Below, in pieces: positions 1 to 6,903 of a DNA stretch of 64,000 nucleotides (within the stretch, counting starts at the first letter, position 1; each line of letters opens with the position of its first letter). The position numbers were made by a program, and so were the translations under genes. Below the pieces are notes generated by a model. That model ran no database searches. It saw only the letters and a program-made list of their open reading frames with translations, and was not told where the DNA came from. The stretch comes from Halorubrum sp. CBA1229 (GTDB taxonomy: Archaea; Halobacteriota; Halobacteria; Halobacteriales; Haloferacaceae), in contig NZ_CP054585.1 in NCBI RefSeq assembly GCF_003721435.2, positions 2,914,001 to 2,978,000 of the forward strand. The letters are read 5' to 3'.

Positions 1-710
1 TCAAGCCGCTGGCGGGCCGCCTCGGTGCCGGCCGGACCGATGTCGGCCTCGGGCTCCGCGAAGCCCAGGTCGGCGGGTGCGGGCAGGTCACCGACGGCGA
101 CGCGGTCGATCGCGACGCCGTCGACCGATCGCCCGTCGCCCCGATCACCGCCGTCCGCCAGCGCGCCCCCGTCGTCCCCCACCGCCGCCGCCAGCGCGTC
201 GGCGTCGACGAGGTCGCCCGCCCCGGGCGTCGGTGCCGGCGAGTCGGTCTCGCGGTCGGCCCACTTCCGCCAGTAGTAGGTGTACACCGAGTAGGGGTCG
301 CCGGCATTCGTCCGGATCGAGTCCGGAGTGTGTAACACCGCGTCGTGGTGCGCCGCGCGTTCGATCCCGGCCTCGTTGAGCGCCTTCCGGACATCGGCGT
401 CGCGCTGGCGCGCGAGCCCCGAGTAGTCTCGATTCCAGACGACCCGGTCAGCGTCGAGCGCGCCGGCCAGCTCCGGGAGGACGCTCTCGGGGTCGCCGCG
501 GGCGACGAGGAGGTCGCTGCCGCGGTCGCGGTAGTTGTCCCGCAGCGCCGCGAGCCCGTCGAGCAGGCGGCGGACCCGCGCGTCGCTCGCGTGCGCCAGC
601 ACGTCGTCGTCGAAGACGAAGGCGCCCGCGACCGCTCCCCTGTCGGCCGCAGCCGCGAGCCCGACGTTATCGGCGAGTCGCAGGTCCCGTCGGTGCCAGA
701 ACAGATCCAT
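1..710 (-). CDS. Deoxyribodipyrimidine photolyase / cryptochrome family, N-terminal part (cut by window edge)
   Basis: The reading frame opens at the ATG at 710 and runs off the left edge with no stop, so about 236 residues are visible. It begins MDLFWHRRDLRLADN, the hallmark N-terminus of the photolyase/cryptochrome alpha/beta domain, followed by a Rossmann-like domain with LLVARGDPESVLPEL and a WNRDYSGLARQRD segment, as in antenna-binding domains of class I photolyases. The family repairs UV-induced pyrimidine dimers with FAD and light. The catalytic FAD-binding half lies outside the window, so a cryptochrome role cannot be excluded. It is downstream of, and in the same direction as, the secreted-protein cluster, separated by 64 bp. 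Confidence 0.88.
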   Translation of the reverse strand, partial: MDLFWHRRDLRLADNVGLAAAADRGAVAGAFVFDDDVLAHASDARVRRLLDGLAALRDNYRDRGSDLLVARGDPESVLPELAGALDADRVVWNRDYSGLARQRDADVRKALNEAGIERAAHHDAVLHTPDSIRTNAGDPYSVYTYYWRKWADRETDSPAPTPGAGDLVDADALAAAVGDDGGALADGGDRGDGRSVDGVAIDRVAVGDLPAPADLGFAEPEADIGPAGTEAARQRL

Positions 711-774
711 GGGATCCACACGGGTGCAAGGACCGTGAAAGCACCGCCGTCGACGACGCGGCGATCGGCGACCG

Positions 775-945
775 TCACCACAGACCGGCGACGTAGCCGC
801 TGAGAAAACCGAGCAACAGAAGTAAGGCGAGTATCCGGAGGACGTTCCGTTTGGTCAGGAACCGGCTCCGCGAACGGTTCGACTCGATCCCAGAGACATC
901 GTTTCCGTTCCGTTCCCGCTTACCTGACGGGTCACTTGAGTTCAT
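775..945 (-). CDS. Small single-pass membrane peptide, 56 aa
   Basis: A short ORF from ATG 945 to TGA 775 starts 24 bp after the stop of the Thr/Asn-repeat protein gene (970-1503) on the same strand. The first 35 residues are hydrophilic and rich in Ser, Arg and Asn. The C-terminal third is one hydrophobic segment (ILALLLLLGFLSGYVAGLW), so a tail-anchored or single-pass protein is expected. I recognise no family. Its tight spacing behind the SipW-type cluster and its typical membrane character favour a real gene at the 3' end of that operon, perhaps an anchor or chaperone for the secreted subunits; that role is inference. Confidence 0.55.
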   Translation of the reverse strand: MNSSDPSGKRERNGNDVSGIESNRSRSRFLTKRNVLRILALLLLLGFLSGYVAGLW

Positions 946-969
946 GTGACTCTCCTTTTCCCGAACGCT

Positions 970-1503
970 TCACCCGCCCGACGGCGGCGGCGCCGCCGGG
1001 AGACGTCGTTGGTCCGCGGTCGTCGCCGAGGCGGCTGGAACGGCGTCGCTCGCCCGACTAACGTCCGGTCCCTCGGTGGTCGGGAGGCCTTCGCTATAGA
1101 GCCGATCGGATGTGTTCTGGCTCGTTTCGTTGGTCGTGGTATCGTCGCTGTCGGTGGTGTTGTCGGTCGTGGTGTTGTCGGTCGTGGTGTTGTCGGTCGT
1201 GGTGTTGTCGGTCGTGGTGTTGTCGGTCGTGGTGTTGTCGGTCGTGGTGTTGTCGGTCGTGGTGTTGTCGGTCGTGGTGTTGTCGGTCGCTGTGATGTTG
1301 TCCGTCTCGTCGGAATCCACTACATTCGTCCCGCTTATCGTTACTTCCGAACTGCCGGAGAAGTTGCCGGCAGTAAACGTCACGTCAACGTCACCGCTGT
1401 CGCTGAACGCGGCATACGTCACGGCGCCGCTGGAGACCGCGGCTATCAGTAGCGCCATACTCACCGCCAGCACGGCGGTCTTTCGAAGTGGCGTGTTATG
1501 CAT
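970..1503 (-). CDS. Secreted SipW-type protein with (TTTDN)n sequon-rich repeat stalk
   Basis: The 177-aa product starts MHNTPLRKTAVL and has a hydrophobic signal ending in TYAAFSD, then DVDVTFTAGNF. This matches the TasA/CalY pattern of an Ala-Phe-Asp junction followed by F..G. After about 70 residues the sequence becomes eight TTTDN repeats, each placing NTT in an N-glycosylation sequon, and ends in a Ser/Pro/Ala-rich tail. The ATG overlaps the stop of the signal peptidase gene by 8 bp (ATGCATAA), so the two are translationally coupled. The frame also opens at 1581, but those residues lie inside the peptidase gene and lack a signal-like start. Likely a glycosylated surface stalk or linker; the function is inferred. 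Confidence 0.75.
   Translation of the reverse strand: MHNTPLRKTAVLAVSMALLIAAVSSGAVTYAAFSDSGDVDVTFTAGNFSGSSEVTISGTNVVDSDETDNITATDNTTTDNTTTDNTTTDNTTTDNTTTDNTTTDNTTTDNTTTDNTTDSDDTTTNETSQNTSDRLYSEGLPTTEGPDVSRASDAVPAASATTADQRRLPAAPPPSGG
1156..1290 (-). repeat. 15-bp tandem repeat x 9 inside the sequon-repeat gene
   Basis: Nine consecutive copies of a 15-bp unit (plus strand GGTGTTGTCGGTCGT) lie in frame within the gene at 970-1503 and encode the TTTDN repeats on the minus strand. The copies are essentially identical, the last differing by one base. The unit is a multiple of three, so copy-number change would lengthen or shorten the stalk without a frameshift. Confidence 0.95.
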
Positions 1504-2515
1504 CGTCCGCCTCCGATTCCGCGTGATCCGCGCTCTCGATTCCGGCGTGCTCAGGAGACGGCATCGACGATCCGTCGGCACGCATCGCCGGGGTCGATCC
1601 AGTCACGGCCACAGGGTCCAGGGCGGGTACCGAGCCAGTATCTGACGTGGTCTCCGACTCCGGTGCGTCATCACTCCCGGCGGCGTAGTACATAGAGCCG
1701 ACGAGTAACGCCCCGATTCCCGACCCGAAGGCGACGGCGAACGACCACGCGGCTTGGATGTTGTAGACGACCCAGCCGGCGTATACCGCGGTCCCCGTGA
1801 GAACGCCCAGCGAGAGACGGAGGTCCGTTCGCGTGAGCGCGATGCCCCCCCCATCTTCCGCTTCCTCGTCGGCCGCTTCGGACGCCGCCCTCTGACCGTT
1901 CGTCCCGGCGACGGTCGGAGTGTGGACGGGTCGCCGAACGGCCGGCTCCGGCCCGGCGACGTCCGGGTCTGCAGCGGTGACCGCTTTCGTCTCGTCGCTC
2001 CCCTCGTCGTCCGATTCCGAACCGTCGACGACTATCGAGTACACCTCCGAGAGCAGCAGCAGGGCGAACGGAACGACGACGAGAGCGACGAATCCGGTGG
2101 TCGTGCTCCCGAACTGAATGACGTACCCGATGTACGGGATCGTGAACACGACTTGGCCTCTGACTTCCGAGGCCGCGACCGGCGAGGCGTCCGGGTCGTC
2201 GTTCGCGTCACCCTGGGTTACGAACGAGCGCTCGCCGCCGTCCTCGTTGATACCGACAACGCGATGGGTGGTCGGGGTATCCGAGCCGCTCCGGAGGTAG
2301 GTGATAACGTCCCGTTCCTCGATGTCGGCCGGGTCCACGTCGTCGACGACGACGACGTCGCCCGTGTTGATCGTCGGCTCCATGCTGCCCGACAGCACGA
2401 CGTAGCTCCCCTCGGCCCCGACCACTCCCGGCACCGCGTAGATGACGAACGGGATCACGATAGCGATCAACAGGAGGAGTCCGAGCCAACTGAGCAGCCG
2501 GCGAGTGTCGGGCAT
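1496..2515 (-). CDS. Archaeal signal peptidase I (SipW/Sec11-like) with long C-terminal membrane extension
   Basis: A membrane serine peptidase that removes signal peptides; given its place, probably dedicated to the SipW-type substrates around it. Residues 8-30 are the N-terminal anchor. Catalytic Ser44 lies in SGSMEP, His84 in THRVVGI replaces the bacterial Lys as in archaeal and ER enzymes, and Asp103 lies in QGDAND. A second membrane segment follows near 130-155. After a long acidic linker there are two further hydrophobic segments (about 235-285) that ordinary archaeal SPases lack. I chose ATG 2515 because GGAGGTGA sits 8 bases upstream; GTG 2527 is an alternative. It is flanked by substrates on both sides. 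Confidence 0.9.
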   Translation of the reverse strand: MPDTRRLLSWLGLLLLIAIVIPFVIYAVPGVVGAEGSYVVLSGSMEPTINTGDVVVVDDVDPADIEERDVITYLRSGSDTPTTHRVVGINEDGGERSFVTQGDANDDPDASPVAASEVRGQVVFTIPYIGYVIQFGSTTTGFVALVVVPFALLLLSEVYSIVVDGSESDDEGSDETKAVTAADPDVAGPEPAVRRPVHTPTVAGTNGQRAASEAADEEAEDGGGIALTRTDLRLSLGVLTGTAVYAGWVVYNIQAAWSFAVAFGSGIGALLVGSMYYAAGSDDAPESETTSDTGSVPALDPVAVTGSTPAMRADGSSMPSPEHAGIESADHAESEADDA

Positions 2516-2605
2516 GTCACCACTCACCTCCGTCTGGTGACCTCTCGCTGGCTATCTCGCGCCCTGTCCCGGGGCGACTCGTTTCGTATCGTCTCGATTT
2601 CCCCG

Positions 2606-3250
2606 TCATTCCGTCTCGTTCCATGGATTATCGTTTTGCTGGCTGTGTCGACACTGTACGGCGGTGAAATCGAACGAACAGGAGAGCGACTCCTCGGAGA
2701 GGTCGGCTGGCGTGTCCGCCCGGAACTTCCACTTGAGGTCGAGACACCACCGTCCGTCGACGCAGCCATCGGTGAGCAGGCCGCCGTCGGCGTACCTGGT
2801 GGTCAGCCCGTCGAGCGTCCCCTGGTACAGCTCAGTACCCTCACCGTCGTCACACGTCGGCCGCTGTAGGAGCTCGACGTCGATGTACGACCCGAGATCG
2901 GTAGCACTCGACGACGCGGCCCGCATCCAGATCCGACCCCGGTCTTCGCCGAGCCGATATCCGACTCTGAGCACACCCGTGTCTTTCGGTTTGATGCCGG
3001 AGAAGCCGACCTCGATCGTCGCGTCCGTTCGGTAATCGTCGTCGGAGAAGGAATCGAGACTCTTGACGTCGGTGGCCCGATCGGTGGCGAGTTCGAGGAT
3101 TAGGTCGCCAGTACCGATGAGATTTCCGGAGAACGGCTCCCAGTCCGAAAGGTAGGCACCCGTCACCGCTCCGCCGCCGGCACCGAGCGTGCCAGTGACT
3201 CCTATCGCTTTGAGCAGTCGTCGGCGGGAGTAGTCGTCGTCTTCGGACAT
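2606..3250 (-). CDS. SipW-type secreted protein, TasA/CalY-like, 214 aa
   Basis: Starts MSEDDDYSRRRLLKAIG with a twin-arginine followed by a Gly/Ala-rich hydrophobic stretch and TGAYLSDWEPF..N..GTGDLIL, the SipW-type cleavage and first-strand pattern. Further motifs shared with the large paralogues are IKPKDTGVLRVGY (their DVKPGD.GE.T.S) and a C-terminal CSFDFTAVQCRH (their FDLGFYTEQCRHN). Four cysteines in the second half may form disulfides. ATG 3250 is chosen because the longer frame to 3415 has no signal-like N-terminus. It precedes the signal peptidase gene by 90 bp. Probably a minor or accessory subunit of the same surface structure; function inferred. Confidence 0.75.
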   Translation of the reverse strand: MSEDDDYSRRRLLKAIGVTGTLGAGGGAVTGAYLSDWEPFSGNLIGTGDLILELATDRATDVKSLDSFSDDDYRTDATIEVGFSGIKPKDTGVLRVGYRLGEDRGRIWMRAASSSATDLGSYIDVELLQRPTCDDGEGTELYQGTLDGLTTRYADGGLLTDGCVDGRWCLDLKWKFRADTPADLSEESLSCSFDFTAVQCRHSQQNDNPWNETE

Positions 3251-3564
3251 GTGTTCTCTTTTTTCGATGACCGCCGCGGGCGTCAGTCGTCTCGGTCCCG
3301 GTCCGGCTCGGGAGTCGAAGCGGCCTGAGGTTCCCCGTTCGAGTTCCCGGCCGTCTTCGTCGTCATTTGGTTGACTTGTTACTTTGTATTGAGGTGCTTG
3401 AGAACGAGCGAGCACGGACAGTGTGATCGACGCTCACGTCTAATCGGTCGTTAGAAGCGTTTAACGAGCCGTTTGAAGTTTCGATTTGATCGATAACTAC
3501 CGAGATATCTCTACGTCCGACAACTGCTCCTGTCGAAAGGCAACGTCGGACGATACCGACGAGA
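3251..3564 (-). promoter_or_regulatory. 314-bp AT-richer gap, probable internal promoter region
   Basis: No convincing gene lies here. The gap is visibly AT-richer than its surroundings and contains a perfect palindrome GAGATATCTC (3502-3511) and a GTTAAACG stretch (3455-3472) that could act as promoter elements for the downstream unit (SipW-type protein, peptidase, repeat protein). A 27-codon ATG frame (3283-3366) is present but I would not call it a gene. No T-arm element is found here, unlike the four leaders upstream in the cluster. Confidence 0.35.
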
Positions 3565-4275
3565 TCAGCACTGGGTGACATCGAACTGGATATCGAACTC
3601 GACCGTGTCGCCCTGTGCCGCGTTGATGTCGGCCTGATCCGGGGGGAAGGACCACCCGAACGTGACCGTCACCGCGTCCTCGGCGCCGAGACAGCTCGCC
3701 CCGGGCGTGAGCGGCGAGGCGTCGAGAGCGACGCCGTCCTCGAGGGCGGCGGCGACGTCTCCGAGCGTTCCGCTCGCGCCCGAATCGACGAGCCGTTCGC
3801 CCGGATCGTGCTCGGCGTTGTCGGACCCCAACGCTCCGACGTCGAAGAGGCCGGTGTCGTACCAGACCGCGATGTCGATGTACTCCTGTATCGACGTCGG
3901 CTCTCCGCCGTCCCTCAGCGAGACCGTCAATTCCGGTTCGACCGCCGGCCCGTCTCCCCCGCCCGAACCGTCGGTGACGATCCGGAGTCGGACGCTGAGC
4001 GATCCGGAATCTCCGGGAAGCACGTTGCCGAGGGAGATCGCCGGGCCCGACGGCTCGGTGCTCACGGTACCGGCGGTCGTGTCCGTCAGCGTCGCTCCGT
4101 TGTACGTCTCCCGCCAATCGATGACGCAGTCCTCGATTGCCTCCGTCTGAAGCTGCATCGTGTCGGTATACGCCCGACTCCCCTCGGTCATCAGCGCCAA
4201 TCCTCCGAGCGATGCGGCGCTCCCGCCGGTGATACCGGCGAGCAGCGTACGACGTGAGATGCGATCGAGAGTCAT
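3565..4275 (-). CDS. SipW-type secreted protein, TasA/CalY-like, 236 aa
   Basis: N-terminus MTLDRISRRTLLAG with twin Arg and a Gly/Ser/Ala-rich hydrophobic core, then SRAYTDT at the expected cleavage junction. The core matches the cluster's paralogues: VLPGDSGSLSVRL, IAVWYDTG, a GTLGDVAAALEDGVALD helix, and VTFGW.FPP..ADI..AQGDTVEFDIQF..TQC at the C-terminus. It has no inserted domain and is the most compact complete version of the fold. Stop is at 3565. The ATG at 4275 is 20 bp downstream of a tRNA-like T-arm/acceptor element. Expected to be exported and trimmed by the neighbouring peptidase; structural role inferred. Confidence 0.8.
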   Translation of the reverse strand: MTLDRISRRTLLAGITGGSAASLGGLALMTEGSRAYTDTMQLQTEAIEDCVIDWRETYNGATLTDTTAGTVSTEPSGPAISLGNVLPGDSGSLSVRLRIVTDGSGGGDGPAVEPELTVSLRDGGEPTSIQEYIDIAVWYDTGLFDVGALGSDNAEHDPGERLVDSGASGTLGDVAAALEDGVALDASPLTPGASCLGAEDAVTVTFGWSFPPDQADINAAQGDTVEFDIQFDVTQC

Positions 4276-4295
4276 GTGAGCTCTGTGTTGGAGAC

Positions 4296-4368
4296 ACCCA
4301 CCGTCGGAATCGAACCGACATGCACGGATCCGGTGAGTCCGGATGGGCCGGCATGCACCTGCGTGGGC
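4296..4368 (-). promoter_or_regulatory. tRNA-like leader element A (T-arm plus acceptor-like stem)
   Basis: On the minus strand GTCGG-TTCGATT-CCGAC (4303-4319) is a perfect 5-bp/7-nt T-arm with the canonical TTCGA loop. It is followed without a gap by GGTGGGT (4296-4302), which can pair with GCCCAC at 4363-4368 (five Watson-Crick pairs and one G-U). Between the two halves lies a hairpin ATCCG...CGGAT (stem near 4329-4345). The start codon of the 236-aa subunit is 20 bases downstream. Its T-stem differs from the other three copies but still pairs. Confidence 0.6.
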
Positions 4369-4374
4369 TGGGGG

Positions 4375-4405
4375 GATCGACCGACTGCTGTCGCTCCGGT
4401 CGATC
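4375..4405 (-). terminator. Inverted repeat just after the 546-aa subunit gene
   Basis: GATCGACC (4375-4382) and GGTCGATC (4398-4405) form an 8-bp stem with a 15-nt loop, 3 bases past the TAA of the 546-aa subunit gene. It lies just ahead of tRNA-like element A. It could be a terminator, or a stem protecting the 3' end of a processed upstream mRNA. Confidence 0.4.
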
Positions 4406-4408
4406 GCC

Positions 4409-6049
4409 TTAGGTCTGACCGCTCCCGTCGTTGTGGCGGCACTGCTCGGTGTAGAACCCGAGATCGAAGGTCACCGAATCCCCTTGGACCTCGTTGCCGA
4501 CGTCGGCCGGGAGCCACCACTCGAAGCCGACGTACGCCGTCGTCGAGTTCGGGAAGCACTGGCGGTCGTCCGTCTCCCCGTTATCGCCGTTGTCTCCACC
4601 GCTCCCGTTGACGGGACAGCAGACATCGATGTTACTGATATCCTGATCAGTGGGTGTTGTCAGCGTTACCTCATCTAGAATGACCGGCTCATCCCACACG
4701 TAGATATTCTCGCCTTCGTTCCCGCCTTTCACGCTGACGACGCGCACGGGGTTGCCCGTCGAGATGGTGATCTCGTTGGGGGTGCCGTTGTCGTCGGTGT
4801 CGGTGAGAGTGTTTACAGTCAGGTCCGCACAGCTATTGTAATCCGTATTTTCCTCCAACATTCCCGCCTCGATATCCGTCCCAACGAGATCGATACCGAG
4901 TAGCTTCTCGTAATCCGCACACTGGAGGTTTCTCGGTTTCTTATTGGTGTATGAGGCGAATGGATCATCTTGAGTGCTATTATACACGCTCACCGACGCA
5001 TCGTCATACGCCGAGATCGTCGGGGTCTCACCGCTTTCTCCACCAGTTTCTTCGTCCGCTGGAGACACCGGTTCCGCATCGAGAGGGAACATGCCGTTTT
5101 CAAGCGCGGTGAGAACGCTCCGCAGCGTTCCCCCTAGTGGGATATACTTCTCCTCAGTTTGGAGATAGTTGTCTCCCTCGCTCCTATCACCGTCCTTATC
5201 CTCGTAATCCTCACCGTACACACCGTCAGTGCCGGTATCGTACCAGAAGGCGGTTCGAATCTCGTCGAGGATTTCGACTGTCTCCTCGTCGTCCTTCGCC
5301 ACGATTTCGCCGTCATCGTTGAGCGTCTGATCCTCGTCGTCCTCCTCCATCTCCGGTTCGGTCAACCCGTTCTCGCTGGCGCTAACGAGCTCGCCCGTCA
5401 GCCAGACGTAGCCGGGATTGTCACACAGGTGGAAGCTGAACGTCACCTCGCCGAAGTCGCCCGGCTTGGCGTCGCTGATGTTGACGAGGGGATCGCCAGC
5501 CTTCGTGGTCTGTGGGTTCGGTCCGTCGCCGATGGTGACTCCCCCGTCGACGTTTGCACCGGTCCGGTACGGATGGCTCAACACCCCATCGCCACCGTCG
5601 AGATCCGCGGGGATGTCACAGATGTCGCTATCGTTATCGAACCGGACTTTCTCACCGTCGTAATCCTCCGAGGCTGGGTCGTCCGTTAGCGTGTCCGGGA
5701 ACGCCTCGATGGCCGTGTTCGCGAGGAACCCGCGTGCATCTTCCATGTGCTTAACGAACACGGACTGCTCCGCTTCCGGCGCTGCAGCCGGGAACCCGAT
5801 GTCGTAATCGCCGTCTGGTTCCATACTGACGTCGACTTCATCGGATTCGTCGTCAGACCAGTCGGAGTAGTGTTCGGTCCAGTCGACTTTCAGGTCGAGC
5901 TCGCCCGCCGTGATCGTGTTGTTCTCGAACGATTCCGTGTCGCTGAAGTAGGCACTCGTGCCGAGCCCGGCACCGGCGGACGCGACGCCGACCGCTCCGA
6001 GGCTCGCGAGCGCCTTCCGTCGTGAGAGTTTGAAGCTTTTGTTACTCAT
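4409..6049 (-). CDS. SipW-type secreted subunit with inserted domain, 546 aa
   Basis: Starts MSNKSFKLSRRKALASLG with the SipW-type junction GTSAYFSDTESF..N.ITAGELDL (residues about 32-52). Core motifs: ISDAKPGDFGEVTFSFHLCDNP (about 195-215), IRTAFWYDTGTDG, a GGTLRSVLTALENGMFPLD helix, and a C-terminal FEWWLPADVGNEVQ..SVTFDLGFYTEQCRHND. Between the helix and that C-terminal strand sits an extra, visibly AT-richer segment of about 150 residues (roughly 4590-5060) with its own cysteines and a beta-rich look (LTDTDDNGTPNEITIS). I do not recognise that insert. The start is only 2 bp after the upstream gene's stop, so it is coupled to the 253-aa subunit and has no tRNA-like leader of its own. Confidence 0.8.
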   Translation of the reverse strand: MSNKSFKLSRRKALASLGAVGVASAGAGLGTSAYFSDTESFENNTITAGELDLKVDWTEHYSDWSDDESDEVDVSMEPDGDYDIGFPAAAPEAEQSVFVKHMEDARGFLANTAIEAFPDTLTDDPASEDYDGEKVRFDNDSDICDIPADLDGGDGVLSHPYRTGANVDGGVTIGDGPNPQTTKAGDPLVNISDAKPGDFGEVTFSFHLCDNPGYVWLTGELVSASENGLTEPEMEEDDEDQTLNDDGEIVAKDDEETVEILDEIRTAFWYDTGTDGVYGEDYEDKDGDRSEGDNYLQTEEKYIPLGGTLRSVLTALENGMFPLDAEPVSPADEETGGESGETPTISAYDDASVSVYNSTQDDPFASYTNKKPRNLQCADYEKLLGIDLVGTDIEAGMLEENTDYNSCADLTVNTLTDTDDNGTPNEITISTGNPVRVVSVKGGNEGENIYVWDEPVILDEVTLTTPTDQDISNIDVCCPVNGSGGDNGDNGETDDRQCFPNSTTAYVGFEWWLPADVGNEVQGDSVTFDLGFYTEQCRHNDGSGQT

Positions 6050-6051
6050 TA

Positions 6052-6813
6052 TTAGTTTCCGAATTCATCGTTGTGGCGGGCCTGTTCCGCGTAGAACCCG
6101 ACATTCGATTCGTGGGACGCGCCCTGCAGCTCGTTGCCGGCGTCGGGCGAGATCGCGATCTTGATACAGAGCGTGAGGACGTCCCCGGGATCGATCTGGA
6201 CCGGGTCTCCGGAGTCGTCGACGAGCGGCCACCCCGATTGGAGCGCATCGAACAGCGCGGTCAGTCCGACGAACTCCTGACTTTCGTTGGTCACCATGAA
6301 CTCGCCACTGGTATCGTCGTAATTGCCGAACGAGACGATGGCGGTGACGTTCTCGGACTCGCCGAGCGACTCGAAATCGGAGTCGTCAGCGATGTCGCTG
6401 ATCTCGTTCGGATCGATGTCGGCGTCACTACCGTCTTCGTCGGACACCTCCTCGCCCTCGAGTTGGACGAAACCGGGGTTGTGCTCGGTCGTGATGTCCC
6501 AGCACGGGTCGTAGGTGTCTCCCGGTTTCGCGTCCGCGATCGAGAGCGACGTCATGACTTGATTCTCGTCGAGATTGTACCAGTCACCGAGTTCGTCCGG
6601 ACCGATCCCCCCCTGGTCGATGGAACTCGCTGCCTCGTTGAACTCGATATTCACCCCGAACTCGCCCGCCTGAATCGTGTTGTCTGAGAAGTCCTCTTGG
6701 TCGCTGAAGTAGGCGCTCGTGCCGACCCCGGCACCGGCGGACGCGACGCCGACCGCTCCGAGGCTCGCGAGCGCCTTTCGACGCGACAGTTCGAACGCGT
6801 TTTTTTCGCTCAT
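6052..6813 (-). CDS. SipW-type secreted subunit, core-only form, 253 aa
   Basis: MSEKNAFELSRRKALASLG followed by GTSAYFSDQEDF..NTIQAGEFGV: the same signal as the next gene, with near-identical DNA over the signal-peptide codons. The body keeps IADAKPGDTYDPCWDI, a TALFDALQSGWPLVDD helix, and a C-terminal ISPDAGNELQGASHESNVGFYAEQARHND, with no inserted domain. It is very acidic. Stop and the next start are 2 bp apart, giving a two-gene unit with the 546-aa subunit. The leader 6814-6903 carries a T-arm element and a hairpin over the ribosome-binding site. It may be the main polymerising subunit, but that is inference from its simple architecture. Confidence 0.8.
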   Translation of the reverse strand: MSEKNAFELSRRKALASLGAVGVASAGAGVGTSAYFSDQEDFSDNTIQAGEFGVNIEFNEAASSIDQGGIGPDELGDWYNLDENQVMTSLSIADAKPGDTYDPCWDITTEHNPGFVQLEGEEVSDEDGSDADIDPNEISDIADDSDFESLGESENVTAIVSFGNYDDTSGEFMVTNESQEFVGLTALFDALQSGWPLVDDSGDPVQIDPGDVLTLCIKIAISPDAGNELQGASHESNVGFYAEQARHNDEFGN

Positions 6814-6837
6814 GGTCGATCATCCCCCGTGGGGAAG

Positions 6838-6876
6838 TCCCACCGGCGGAGTCGAACCGCCGTACACCATGTGGGA
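6838..6876 (-). promoter_or_regulatory. tRNA-like leader element C (minimal T-arm/acceptor minihelix)
   Basis: Minus strand: TCCCAC (6871-6876) pairs with GTGGGA (6838-6843), enclosing a 9-nt single-stranded part and a T-arm GGCGG-TTCGACT-CCGCC (6845-6861) that abuts the outer stem. The outer pair is U-A here where copies D and E have A-U, a compensatory change that supports real base pairing. Directly after it TCCCC (6831-6835) and GGGGA (6823-6827) form a hairpin that includes the G-rich Shine-Dalgarno region of the 253-aa subunit. Confidence 0.65.
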
Positions 6877-6903
6877 AATGACCGGGGACCGTGCTGTCCG
6901 GGA

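Noticed and set aside
1156-1290. CRISPR or promoter repeat
   Set aside because: The repeats are inside a coding sequence and give a regular peptide repeat.
3283-3366. 27-codon ORF in the leader of the 214-aa subunit
   Set aside because: Too short, with no clear ribosome site or conservation evidence; noted only in the gap description.
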